Below, one piece after another: positions 41,094 to 49,326 of a stretch of DNA of 64,000 nt. Each line of letters starts with the position of its first letter. Position 1 is the stretch's first letter. This stretch comes from an uncultured Collinsella sp. (GTDB taxonomy: Bacteria > Actinomycetota > Coriobacteriia > Coriobacteriales > Coriobacteriaceae): positions 62,001-126,000 of the forward strand of contig UQPF01000003.1 in the NCBI GenBank assembly GCA_900542905.1, written 5' to 3'. The position numbers were made by a program, and so were the translations under genes. The notes below the pieces were generated by a model. That model saw only the letters and a program-made list of their open reading frames with translations. It was not told where the DNA came from and ran no database searches.

Positions 41094-42179
41094 TTAGGCC
41101 AGGTGCGCGATAACGGCATCGGCAAAGGCCTGCGTGCCCACGGCGCCCTCGACGGAGCCGGTCTGGGCACGACGCACGTCGCCGGTAACCTGCTTACCCT
41201 CGTCGAGCGTGGCGGACACGGCGGCGCGGATACGATTGGCCGCATCGTTCTCGCCCAGATGATCGAGCATCATAGCCGCAGACAGAATCTCGGCCGTGGG
41301 GTTGGCGATATCCTGGCCAGCGATATCGGGCGCGGAGCCATGCGTTGCCTCGAAGATGGCGCAGTCGGCACCGATGTTGGAGCCGGGGGCCATACCCAGG
41401 CCACCTACCAGGCCGGCGCACAGGTCGCTGACGATATCGCCGTACAGGTTGGGCAGCACCAGGACATCGAAGTCGTTGGGGTTCTGGACCAGGCCCATGC
41501 AGGTGGCGTCGACGATCTTGTCGTTGAACTCAATATCGGGATAGTTGGCGGCCACCTCGCGCGCAACGCGCAGGAACAGGCCATCGGTCGCCTTCATAAT
41601 GTTGGCCTTGTGCACGGCCGTCACCTTTTTACGGCCGCAGCGGCGGGCGTACTCAAAGGCGTACTCCACAATGCGGCGGCTCTTGGCGATGGAGATGGGC
41701 TTAATTGAGATGGCGGAATCGGCGGCGAAGGTCTTCTGACCCGAGCGCTCGACAAGCTGTGAGAGCTCCTCGACCTCGGCAGCGCCCTCATCGAACTCGA
41801 TCCCGGCGTAGAGGTCCTCGGTGTTCTCACGCACGATGACCAGGTCGACGTCGCGGAAGCGCGAGCCGTCGCCCGGCTGCGACAGGCAGGGGCGCACGCA
41901 GGCGTACAGGTCGAAGTGCTTGCGCAGGGCCACGTTAACGCTGCGGAAACCCGTGCCGACCGGCGTGGTGATGGGGCCCTTGATGGCAACCTTGGTCTCG
42001 GCGACCGCATCGAGCACGTGCTGGGGCAGCGGCGTGCCAAACTCGTCCATGACGCCGGCACCGGCCTCCTGGACGTTCCAGTTGATCTGGACACCGGTGG
42101 CCTCGACCACGCGGCGCATGGCCTGCGTAATCTCGGGACCGATACCGTCACCGGGAATCAGGACTACATCGTGCGCCAT
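41094..42179 (-). CDS. icd: NAD-type isocitrate dehydrogenase
   Basis: A 361-residue beta-decarboxylating dehydrogenase that turns isocitrate into 2-oxoglutarate. Features: VVLIPGDGIGPEIT, TTPVGTGFRSVNVALRK (substrate serine), VRENTEDLYAGIEF, the catalytic lysine region KVTAVHKANIMK, NLYGDIVSDLCAGLVGG and FEATHGSAPDIAGQ. Length and the TEDLY motif favour the NAD-dependent isocitrate branch over isopropylmalate dehydrogenase. It is followed upstream by a HEAT-like gene six bases away. Confidence 0.85.
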   Translation of the reverse strand: MAHDVVLIPGDGIGPEITQAMRRVVEATGVQINWNVQEAGAGVMDEFGTPLPQHVLDAVAETKVAIKGPITTPVGTGFRSVNVALRKHFDLYACVRPCLSQPGDGSRFRDVDLVIVRENTEDLYAGIEFDEGAAEVEELSQLVERSGQKTFAADSAISIKPISIAKSRRIVEYAFEYARRCGRKKVTAVHKANIMKATDGLFLRVAREVAANYPDIEFNDKIVDATCMGLVQNPNDFDVLVLPNLYGDIVSDLCAGLVGGLGMAPGSNIGADCAIFEATHGSAPDIAGQDIANPTAEILSAAMMLDHLGENDAANRIRAAVSATLDEGKQVTGDVRRAQTGSVEGAVGTQAFADAVIAHLA

Positions 42180-42185
42180 AATCTG

Positions 42186-42884
42186 TTACTCCTCGTCTTC
42201 GGCGTCGTCAGATTTTTTTACGCTAGCACGCTTCTTCTTTTTGGAGAGATCCAGGCCAAAACGTTTAACAAGCATTTCGCAAATCTCGCTCGAACGGGCC
42301 TTAAGATAGCTGCCCTTACCGTTCTCGGCATCGAACTTAAGGCGCAGCGCAAGCTTCTCGGCAACCTCGGCGTCGATCTCGCCCTGGCAAAACTCGTACA
42401 GGCAACCGAGCATGTCGCGATACTCAAGGTCGCCGTGGTAGCACTGGATGGCCTCGTCCAGGATGGGCCAAGCCTCGCGCGAACGCTCGACGCTCGTGGC
42501 ACCCCACACGCACAGCAGGCGGAAGGCGGCATAGCGCAGCGTGGAGGAGATCTCGTCGAACAGTGCGGTCTCGGCGCCCTCAAAGGCATCGCCCAGCTGC
42601 TCGGGGCAGGTGGTGGCGAGCGCCGTCAGGGCATCGAGGGCCTCCCAGCGGGTCTGCGCCTCGGGGCGGTCGAGCGCCTCGATCAACGCGGGCACGCAGG
42701 GCACGACGCGCTGCGGATCGCGCTCGGCAAGCAGGTGCAGCACGCGGGCGGCAAACTGGCGGATGCGGCGCGTGGGGCAGCCGAGCTCCTGGACCAGACG
42801 GTCGACGGCGTTCTCGTTCTCCTCTGCCAGCTGGAGCTGTGCCAGCTCCTCGTCGGTGAGCTGTTCGTCTTTGTTTTCTGCCAT
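42186..42884 (-). CDS. HEAT-repeat-like protein
   Basis: A 232-residue mostly helical protein with HEAT/ARM-like pairs (VDRLVQELGCPTRRIRQFAA, VVPCVPALIEALDRPEAQTR, WEALDALTALA). The ends are charged: acidic N-terminus, Lys-rich then acidic C-terminus. Probably a protein-interaction scaffold. It is six bases from icd and 15 from the next membrane gene, in one operon. Confidence 0.6.
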   Translation of the reverse strand: MAENKDEQLTDEELAQLQLAEENENAVDRLVQELGCPTRRIRQFAARVLHLLAERDPQRVVPCVPALIEALDRPEAQTRWEALDALTALATTCPEQLGDAFEGAETALFDEISSTLRYAAFRLLCVWGATSVERSREAWPILDEAIQCYHGDLEYRDMLGCLYEFCQGEIDAEVAEKLALRLKFDAENGKGSYLKARSSEICEMLVKRFGLDLSKKKKRASVKKSDDAEDEE

Positions 42885-42899
42885 AGTTACCTCTTCTTT

Positions 42900-43328
42900 T
42901 TATTTCTTGGCGTGCTTGCCAGCACCCTTGCTGTCATCGGTGACCGAGATGAGCTGCCGGTCGGCCGCGCCATTGCGACGTGCACGGCGGCGCTCCTCGG
43001 CGTCGCCCGCGTCGGCGGCGGCGCGATGAGCCTTGTTGACGTTAAAAACCTCGTCGTGCTTGCGCCATGGACCGACGGACTCGCCAAAGCTCATCTTAAG
43101 GCCGGCGATAAAGCCGCCGAGCCAGCCGATCGGCGCAAACTGCACCAGCGGGAACAGCGAGAACACCCAGGTCAGTAGGACGACCGCCGCCGCTCCTGCA
43201 AAGTTGGCAATCCAGTAGTCGCGCTTGGTGATGACACGCTTTTCGCACGCCCACTGGCCGCACAGAAAGCCGATGTAGATCGCAAAGAGAAAGAGTACCA
43301 GCGCAAGCACCACGAACGTCCAGCTCAT
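42900..43328 (-). CDS. Small membrane protein
   Basis: A 142-residue protein with an N-terminal membrane segment (about 3-22), a second (about 40-62), a probable third (about 66-82) and a basic soluble tail. GGGGAG precedes the ATG at 43328; the frame is open 12 codons further. Family unknown. Starts five bases after the dehydrogenase gene. Confidence 0.6.
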   Translation of the reverse strand: MSWTFVVLALVLFLFAIYIGFLCGQWACEKRVITKRDYWIANFAGAAAVVLLTWVFSLFPLVQFAPIGWLGGFIAGLKMSFGESVGPWRKHDEVFNVNKAHRAAADAGDAEERRRARRNGAADRQLISVTDDSKGAGKHAKK

Positions 43329-43333
43329 GGGCG

Positions 43334-44413
43334 CTACTCCCCGTGATGGTGGCCGCAGCAGCACTCGTGGCCGTCGTCATGGCCGTGGCCGCCGCAGCAC
43401 TCGTGGTCCTCGCCATGGTGATGGCCACAGCCGCACTCATGGTCCTCGCCGTGCTCGCCGCAACCGCAACCTTCCTCGTGAGCGCCATGCTCCTCGGGGC
43501 GATACTGCGACCAGTCCAGACCGGCGGCGATGGCGTCGGCCTCCTCCTTGTAGAGAACCGTGATGGCCTGGGTGCCCAGCTTGGCGCCACCGATGGCGTC
43601 GAGCATGTCGTAGAGCGTAAAAGCGACGTCGGCACCGGGCAGCGCGAGCTCGCGGTCATCGGCGTAAGCGAGCGCCAAGCGCAGGTCCTTAATGAAGTGC
43701 TCGACCATAAAGCCGGGCTTGTAGTCGCCGTCAAGCGCCTTGGGAGCCAGGCTCTCCATGGCGCCGGACTTGCCGGTACCGCCCAGGATCATCTGGCGGG
43801 TCTTCTCCAGGTCAAGGCCGCTCAGCTCGGCAAATGCCATGGCGTCTGCCATGCCGACCATGCAGGCGCCCAGCGACACCTGGTTGGCGAGCTTGGCAGC
43901 CTGGCCCTTGCCGGCGCCGTCGAAGCAGCAGATGTTGGCCGCAAAGGTGGCAAGGATGTCGCGGACCGGCGCGATGTCGTTCTCGGTAGCGCCCACGATA
44001 GCCGTGAGCGTACCGGCGATAGCGCCCGACTCGCCGCCGGTGACGGGGCAGTCAAACGCCATGCGGCCGGAAACCTGGGCGGCCTCGGCAATGTCGCGCG
44101 CCAGCTCGGGCGAGCTTGTGGTGAGGTCGATCAGGACCGCGCCGGGCTTAGTGCACGCGAGCAGGCCGTCGCCCGCCAGGTAGAGCTCCTCGACCTCGGA
44201 GGGATAACCCACCATGGTAAAGACGACGTCGGCGTTCGCCACGGCATCTGCCGGCGTATCGGCCCAAACGGCACCGCGCTCGATAAGCGCGACGGCCTTG
44301 GACTTGGTACGGTTGTTGACCGTGACGGGATAGCCGGCATCCAGGATGTGGCCGGCGATGGGGGCACCCATGATTCCGGTGCCGATGAATGCGACAGAGA
44401 GCTTGTTTGCCAT
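43334..44413 (-). CDS. 3-hydroxyisobutyrate dehydrogenase family oxidoreductase with His/Cys-rich tail
   Basis: A 359-residue NAD(P) enzyme. Residues 1-295 are a standard beta-hydroxyacid dehydrogenase: AFIGTGIMGAPIAGHILDAG nucleotide fold, FDCPVTGGESGAIAGTLTAI substrate motif, and catalytic lysine in GQAAKLANQVSLG. It could reduce tartronate semialdehyde or a related acid. The last 55 residues are unlike the family: repeats rich in His, Cys, Glu and Gly (EEGCGCGEHGEDHECGCGHH, then HGEDHECCGGHGHDDGHECC), which look like a nickel, zinc or copper binding tail. Confidence 0.85.
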   Translation of the reverse strand: MANKLSVAFIGTGIMGAPIAGHILDAGYPVTVNNRTKSKAVALIERGAVWADTPADAVANADVVFTMVGYPSEVEELYLAGDGLLACTKPGAVLIDLTTSSPELARDIAEAAQVSGRMAFDCPVTGGESGAIAGTLTAIVGATENDIAPVRDILATFAANICCFDGAGKGQAAKLANQVSLGACMVGMADAMAFAELSGLDLEKTRQMILGGTGKSGAMESLAPKALDGDYKPGFMVEHFIKDLRLALAYADDRELALPGADVAFTLYDMLDAIGGAKLGTQAITVLYKEEADAIAAGLDWSQYRPEEHGAHEEGCGCGEHGEDHECGCGHHHGEDHECCGGHGHDDGHECCCGHHHGE

Positions 44414-44511
44414 GAAGCCTTTCCTTTTGGGTTGGGTGTTATTACCAGGTTGAATACTCGGTGCCAGCGTTTGGGCTGTGAGTTGGGATCGATTACGGCC
44501 GCGTTACTTGC

Positions 44512-45465
44512 CTACTGACCGCGCACGCGGCGGGCGATGCGGTCGGAAAGCGACGCCTTGTCGGCGCGGTTCTTACCCCAAAACGCGCAGGCCACCATGC
44601 CGGGGCCCACGTGCGAGCCGATGGTAGGACCGACGGAGCTGCGAATGATCGTGACGTCGGCGCAACCCTCCTCCTTGCGGATGGCAGCTTCGAGCCAGTC
44701 GCCGTCCTTTTCGGCATCGGCCGTCATAATGGCGATGGGCATGGTGCGATCGGGCACATAGTTCTCGCGGAACGACTTGAGGATGGACTTGAGCGCCTTC
44801 TTGCGGCCGCGGTTGACGCCGATCAGCGACAGCGAGCCGGCAAGGTCGTAGGAAAGCTCGGGCTTGACGTCGAGTTTTGCCGTGAGCTGCGCCGCCGCGG
44901 GCGGAATGCGGCCGCCAGCAGCCAGTGCGTCGAAGCTCTCGAGCGTAAAGTAACCGTGGACATAGGTCTTAGCCTCGTTTACCCAGTCGACCAGCTGCTT
45001 GGCGGTCAGTCCCGCCGAACGCTGGCGCACGGCCTCGAGCGCCAAGAGCGCGCCGGTCGCGCAGGGCAGAGCGTTGTCGACCACGTAGAGCTCAAAGTTG
45101 GGATACTCGGCGCGCACGGCATCTGCCGCCTGGCACGCGGAGTTGTAGCTCGACGACAGCGCCGAGGTAAAGCACAGGTAGACCGTGGGCGTGCCCTCTT
45201 TGGCGCACTCGGTAAAGAACTCGATATAGCGACCGAGCGACACAGCCGAGGTGGACACGCGGGCACCGGCGCGCATGCGGTCGTAGAACTCCTTAGGGCT
45301 CATGCTCGACCAGATGTCGTCCGTACGCTCCTCGCCATCGATAATGAAGGGGAAACCCAGGATATCGACATCGAGGTTCGCGGCGACCTCGGGGCTAAAG
45401 TCGCAGCAGGTATCGACGACGATGCGGCAACGGTCCGAATGACCGGCGGATGCGGCCTTGTCCAT
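44512..45465 (-). CDS. DegV-family fatty-acid-binding protein
   Basis: A 317-residue DegV protein. CRIVVDTCCDFSPEVAANLD, RVSTSAVSLGRYIEFFTECA, CFTSALSSSYNSACQAADAV and YTLESFDALAAGGR-like GYFTLESFDALAAGGRIPPA are its lipid-binding strands and loops. FakB members present fatty acids to a kinase; the FakA partner is not here. AAGGAG eight bases before ATG 45465 sets the start. Confidence 0.88.
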   Translation of the reverse strand: MDKAASAGHSDRCRIVVDTCCDFSPEVAANLDVDILGFPFIIDGEERTDDIWSSMSPKEFYDRMRAGARVSTSAVSLGRYIEFFTECAKEGTPTVYLCFTSALSSSYNSACQAADAVRAEYPNFELYVVDNALPCATGALLALEAVRQRSAGLTAKQLVDWVNEAKTYVHGYFTLESFDALAAGGRIPPAAAQLTAKLDVKPELSYDLAGSLSLIGVNRGRKKALKSILKSFRENYVPDRTMPIAIMTADAEKDGDWLEAAIRKEEGCADVTIIRSSVGPTIGSHVGPGMVACAFWGKNRADKASLSDRIARRVRGQ

Positions 45466-45483
45466 CAAAGCGACTCCTTACGT

Positions 45484-45517
45484 AAAAAGGCGGCCACCCG
45501 CATGGGATGGCCGCCAG
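45484..45517 (-). terminator. Terminator after hpf
   Basis: On the minus strand GGCGGCCATCCC pairs with GGGTGGCCGCC, followed by TTTTTAC, 28 bases after the hpf stop. Confidence 0.85.
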
Positions 45518-45544
45518 CCGTTAACTCATGCAAGTTAACGTATT

Positions 45545-46129
45545 TTACTCGTCAAGTGTTTCGATGCGGGGCTTGATGATGCCATATCCACCATTCTTAC
45601 GGTGATACACCACATTGATAAGGCCGGTCGTCGCGTTCTCGAACACGTAGAAGTCGTGACCGAGCAGATCGGTCTGCACCAGCGCCTGCTCCTCAGTCAT
45701 CGGAGTGACGTCGATAACCTTCTCGCGGACGAGCAGGTCGTCTTCCTCCTCGGGCAGCAGCAGGTCGGCCAGATCCTCGACGCGCTCGACCGGTGCGACA
45801 TCCGCGGCGCTGGCACCACCCTGGCGGTTGTCCACGACCTTAGTCTTGAACTTGCGCAGCTGGCGGGTAACCTTATCGGCGGAGAGGTCGATGGCGGCAT
45901 ACATATCTGCGCCGTGCTCGGCAACGCGAATCACAGAGCCGCGGGCACGAACCGTGACCTCGACGATTGCCGGGTTGGGGTTCGAGGGGTTCTTCTCATA
46001 ACGAAGCACGACGTCGACTGTCATGGGCTCGATATCGAAAACCTTGAGCGCCTCGCCGATCTTCTCATCCACATGCGCACGCAGAGCATCGGTTACCGTC
46101 GTCTTGCGTCCAGAAACCTTGATATCCAT
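45545..46129 (-). CDS. hpf: Ribosome hibernation promoting factor, long form
   Basis: A 194-residue protein that dimerises 70S ribosomes in stationary phase. Residues 1-100 are the S30AE domain (MDIKVSGRKTTVTDALRAHV, DVVLRYEKNPSNPNPAIVEV, DMYAAIDLSADKVTRQLRKF); 135-190 are the dimerisation domain (VREKVIDVTPMTEEQALVQT, DLLGHDFYVFENATTGLINV). GGAGCC before the ATG at 46129 decides the start. Also called raiA/yfiA. Confidence 0.93.
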   Translation of the reverse strand: MDIKVSGRKTTVTDALRAHVDEKIGEALKVFDIEPMTVDVVLRYEKNPSNPNPAIVEVTVRARGSVIRVAEHGADMYAAIDLSADKVTRQLRKFKTKVVDNRQGGASAADVAPVERVEDLADLLLPEEEDDLLVREKVIDVTPMTEEQALVQTDLLGHDFYVFENATTGLINVVYHRKNGGYGIIKPRIETLDE

Positions 46130-46346
46130 ACGTGGCTCCAATCTGCCTCGGGGACTTACTGTACTGGCTATGTACCCATTGCCGTGCATTTAATCACGCG
46201 GATTCCTAAAGACCCGAATAACGATTGCTTGATACCGCATACCGAAGTCTCGCACTTTTCCATGGCAAAGTGCGCTATAGGAGGGAGCCCACAGATTTGT
46301 ATTTGGTCTCGAAAATTGGCTTTGACCTGCTGGTTTTATAGGGATG
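46130..46346. promoter_or_regulatory. hpf promoter region
   Basis: About 215 bp upstream of hpf. A hairpin CACTTTTCCATGGCAAAGTG sits at 46252-46271. No defined promoter was picked. Confidence 0.35.
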
Positions 46347-46381
46347 AAAAAGCCGGGCTCCCCCATCGGGGAAGCCCGGCA
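46347..46381 (-). terminator. Terminator after the lipoprotein gene
   Basis: On the minus strand GCCGGGCTTCCCC pairs with GGGGGAGCCCGGC and is followed by TTTTTC. Confidence 0.88.
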
Positions 46382-46446
46382 GTGCATGTTGAAACCGTGA
46401 AGAGGTGTCCTTTCCAACGTACAGGAGACACCACCCCTAGCAATAA

Positions 46447-47454
46447 CTAGCTATTGAGTTTGTTAATGTCGTCGTCGGTGATGGCGCCTTCCTGGCTGGA
46501 CGATTTGTCCTCGGAGGATGCGGTCTCATTGTCGGAATCGGAGGACTCGCTGCCGGAGGACGTGGTCTCACTGGACTCAGAGTCGCCCGGCTGCACGTTA
46601 GCGCCCGAAACCGTCTTAGTGGTGAGGTCGTAGGGCATCGTGCCATACCAGACAGAGTGGACCGCCTCGAGCGTACCGTCGACCGTGATGTCGTCGTGGG
46701 CATCGCTCACGGCACGGCACAGTTCGTCATTGGACGAGAGGCCCGCAACACCAAGCGTCGAGGGCGCCTCGAGCGCACCGACATAGGAGACCTCGCTCAT
46801 CAAGCGTGCAAGGTAGCCGCCGGCCGTGGAGTCGCAGATCACATAGTCGACCTCGCCGGACTCGAGCGCCTCAAAGCACTCGTTGATGTTGGAGTAGGTC
46901 TTTTGGTTGGCGGTGATGCTCTGCTTAGCAAGCGCCTCCTGCGAGGCCGAGGACATCTGAACGCCCAGGGTGGACGTGTTAAGGGTATCGGTGGAAACGC
47001 TTAGCGACCCACCATCGCTAGTTTTACCGAACACGGAAGTGGCATCGTACAGGCAGGTGCCGAGCGAGCTAATGTCCCCGTCCGTGGAATTAATCTCGCC
47101 GATAAAGATATCGGCCTTTTTGTCGCCGAGCGCGGAACCTGCCGAGGAAGCATCGACAAAGGCGACCTTAAGGCCCATGCGGCTTGCGAGGGCGCGGGCG
47201 GCGTCAACCGCATACCCCGTGAGCTCGCCGTCGGCGTCCTGCATGGCCTGCGGCGCATCGGAAGTATCGAGGGCGACTGTCAGAGTTCCGGGAGTGACCA
47301 GGGCATCATCCGACACCGCCGGCGTGACAGTCTCGTACTCGATCTGGTCGATCGTGGGAGTCGTGAACGTAGACAGCGGGTTGAACGCGCATCCGCTCAG
47401 GCCCAAAACGGCGATGACCGCTGCGGTCCCAGCACCTAACCGAGCCGCGTGCAT
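46447..47454 (-). CDS. Extracellular solute-binding lipoprotein
   Basis: A 335-residue lipoprotein: signal sequence MHAARLGAGTAAVIAVLGLS and lipobox cysteine (LSGC), then an amino-acid-ABC-type substrate-binding domain (TLTVALDTSDAPQAMQDADG, GYAVDAARALASRMGLKVAF, YSNINECFEALESGEVDYVI). The last 60 residues are a Ser/Glu/Asp low-complexity tail. GAGGGG seven bases before ATG 47454 favours this start; ATG 47472 is the alternative. No permease genes adjoin. The frame is open far upstream, but that region looks like structured RNA, not protein. Confidence 0.75.
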   Translation of the reverse strand: MHAARLGAGTAAVIAVLGLSGCAFNPLSTFTTPTIDQIEYETVTPAVSDDALVTPGTLTVALDTSDAPQAMQDADGELTGYAVDAARALASRMGLKVAFVDASSAGSALGDKKADIFIGEINSTDGDISSLGTCLYDATSVFGKTSDGGSLSVSTDTLNTSTLGVQMSSASQEALAKQSITANQKTYSNINECFEALESGEVDYVICDSTAGGYLARLMSEVSYVGALEAPSTLGVAGLSSNDELCRAVSDAHDDITVDGTLEAVHSVWYGTMPYDLTTKTVSGANVQPGDSESSETTSSGSESSDSDNETASSEDKSSSQEGAITDDDINKLNS

Positions 47455-47474
47455 CAAGCTGCCCCTCACCATGT

Positions 47475-47800
47475 CCACTACCCTGCCTTCTGTGTCGTAT
47501 ACGATCCGTGCGTTGCGCGGAATATCAGGTTGTTCCCACCAGCTGACCTGGTATTTGACCCCACACTTGCGCACCGGGGTGTTTGCTCGGGAGGCCGCAG
47601 CCACCTTCACGACTGGCCCGCTCGCCCGCGAGGCGGTATTGCCCCAAAGAAAGTAGAACGGACGGTGCGGCTTACATCTAGGACGCGCCATGATCGCGCC
47701 GCGCGCACGCGGTCGCTTACGTGGATCCCTTTGACCGCGTCTGTCTTGGACTAGGACGGGCATTTCGTCCGTCCGCAACCACAGCCTGGCAGGAACGTAG
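47475..47800 (-). ncRNA. Structured leader or small RNA, possible raiA-type RNA
   Basis: A promoter (47804-47832) starts a transcript of about 340 bases before the lipoprotein start. The RNA can form several stems: CGGACGG near 47771 with CCGTCCG near 47665, ACGCGGTC with GACCGCGT (about 47708-47741), CTCG with CGAG, ACCCC with GGGGT, and ACCAG with CTGGT. raiA-type RNAs occur in Firmicutes and Actinobacteria near comF and hpf genes; here comF lies 1.5 kb upstream and hpf 1.3 kb downstream. The class assignment rests on that neighbourhood and on structure, not on a covariance match. Confidence 0.45.
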
Positions 47801-47803
47801 CGC

Positions 47804-47832
47804 ATTATAGCTAAGTTCAAGCTAAAGTTTAA
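47804..47832 (-). promoter_or_regulatory. Strong promoter for the leader RNA and lipoprotein
   Basis: On the minus strand TTAAAC (47832-47827), 17 bp, and a perfect TATAAT (47809-47804). Confidence 0.75.
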
Positions 47833-47899
47833 GGTTAGGGGCGTCATTCGCATCGCGAGTACAGATTTCGCAGGTCGGAGCGAGCTATTCGTGCCCCCA

Positions 47900-47955
47900 T
47901 GAAGCCCGGAGCTCCCCCACGGGGAGCTCCGGAGCACCCGTCTCAGGGTGCCGTG
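47900..47955. other. Two adjacent GC hairpins
   Basis: CGGAGCTCCCC with GGGGAGCTCCG (about 47908-47932), then GCACCC with GGGTGC (47934-47951), just left of the inverted-repeat element. Possible terminator remnants for the gene ending at 48206. Confidence 0.45.
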
Positions 47956-48168
47956 TGCAAAAAACGGCAAATATGAGTACTGTTACCAATTTAGTAGCAG
48001 CGTATTACCGCCTCACGAGCCCTTTTTGAGTTCCGCACAGCCTGCTTGGCGCCAAGATATTCCACATTCGTTTATTATCTCTTCGCTGAATCCAGATTTT
48101 CGGCCCAAGTTTCTTTGTTTTTGCTGTCACTAATCTAGTAACAGTACTCATATTTGCCGTTTTTTGCA
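47956..48168. repeat. 213-bp element with perfect 31-bp terminal inverted repeats
   Basis: 47956-47986 and 48138-48168 are exact inverted copies (outer end TGCAAAAAACGGCAAATATG), and similarity continues imperfectly inward. The 151-bp interior has no credible ORF. It resembles a miniature inverted-repeat transposable element; no target duplication is obvious at its edges. Confidence 0.7.
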
Positions 48169-48205
48169 CAGAGCATATAAACAGACCCCCTATAAAGCCA
48201 TAGTT

Positions 48206-49315
48206 TTACGCTGGCTTGAGCCCAAAGCACGCTCGGAGCGTATTCAGCAGAGCATCTTGCCTCTTTCGACGAGCCTCTACGCGATTCTGATATCGCTTAC
48301 CCATACGCTGGTGGATGCGCCATGCGAGTGCTTCCATCGCTTCCATGTCGCGGAGCATTTCGTTGTTGACCGTCGCGACCTCGATTCCCATAGTAATCAA
48401 GCCCGTGTTGCGTTTTTCATCATGGATACGTCCCCTCCGGGAGGAATGGCCCAGCTCACCGTTGTATTCCAGGTCAAACTGGGCTGCTTCCTGATACGCA
48501 TCGCAAACTGCATGCGGCATCCCCGAGATTGCCTGCGCGCGGTCATCGAACTCGATCTTGTAGTCGGTCTTAAAGGGACCGCAGGCGAATCCGCCATAGG
48601 AAAACGGAAGCGAAAACAGAGCGAGCATGATGCACTCCATGGGCGAGCGCAGATTTTCTGACAGGTAGGGACACAGGCGCAGCAGCTGTTTGGCCACATT
48701 CCCCTTGCATGCCGCGAGGTAATCTACCAGGCAATCGGGTGTCAGCACGGACTCGACCTCAAAGTAACCGACATCTGGCGGCTGGTCTTTGTCCTTTGCC
48801 AATTTGTTCACGACAGGCGAGGTGTAGGGAGGCAGATACTTCCCGCGGTCACTCAGTGAAATCTTAGAGCACAGCTCCTGGGCCAGGGCAAATGCCTGGA
48901 TGCAGCCGACCTCGCGCGCGACGGCTACGCAAAGGGCCTCGGGAGATAGACTGTACACCCCCGGTTCCACCTCTAGAATCGAGCCGGCGGGCAACTCGGA
49001 GCATACGGACCAGCTCACGCCAAGAATACGGCGGCGCTGCGCTGCAGACCCTACCAGCAAGCACAAATCCTCTTGCACCTCGCCGCTTGCGGCCCCAATC
49101 CGCACCAAATCGGGAAGATAGATGTCCTCGGTCGAGGGCGACGACGTGCGCAGCACACGGCGCTCTTCATCGGGATTAAGGTCCTTCCAGCTTATGTAGC
49201 CCATCTGCCGGCGCTCGGCGCGCATCATGCGCAGCGCCGAGGCACCCGTCAGAATTACGGAAGCAGCCAGCTGCTCGCTTGCAGGCTTGCCACGCTGCCC
49301 GATCTTTATTGCCAT
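48206..49315 (-). CDS. Hypothetical protein with a C-terminal nuclease-like region
   Basis: A 369-residue protein. The N-terminal two thirds (LAASVILTGASALRMMRAER, YLPDLVRIGAASGEVQEDLC) are unrecognised. The C-terminal QFDLEYNGELGHSSRRGRIH, then EKRNTGLITMGIEVATV, resembles the PD-(D/E)XK core of DUF559/Vsr-like proteins, with D-x-E-Y-N-G in the metal-binding place. AGGGG before ATG 49315 decides the start, 12 bases after the comF stop. Function unknown; it may be a toxin or DNA-processing enzyme. Confidence 0.5.
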   Translation of the reverse strand: MAIKIGQRGKPASEQLAASVILTGASALRMMRAERRQMGYISWKDLNPDEERRVLRTSSPSTEDIYLPDLVRIGAASGEVQEDLCLLVGSAAQRRRILGVSWSVCSELPAGSILEVEPGVYSLSPEALCVAVAREVGCIQAFALAQELCSKISLSDRGKYLPPYTSPVVNKLAKDKDQPPDVGYFEVESVLTPDCLVDYLAACKGNVAKQLLRLCPYLSENLRSPMECIMLALFSLPFSYGGFACGPFKTDYKIEFDDRAQAISGMPHAVCDAYQEAAQFDLEYNGELGHSSRRGRIHDEKRNTGLITMGIEVATVNNEMLRDMEAMEALAWRIHQRMGKRYQNRVEARRKRQDALLNTLRACFGLKPA

Positions 49316-49326
49316 CTGAACCACCC

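Noticed and set aside
47455..47970. Extension of the lipoprotein frame by up to 172 codons upstream
   Set aside because: It would bury the signal peptide and lipobox, uses rare Arg and Val codons, and overlaps a promoter and structured RNA. A good RBS lies at 47454.
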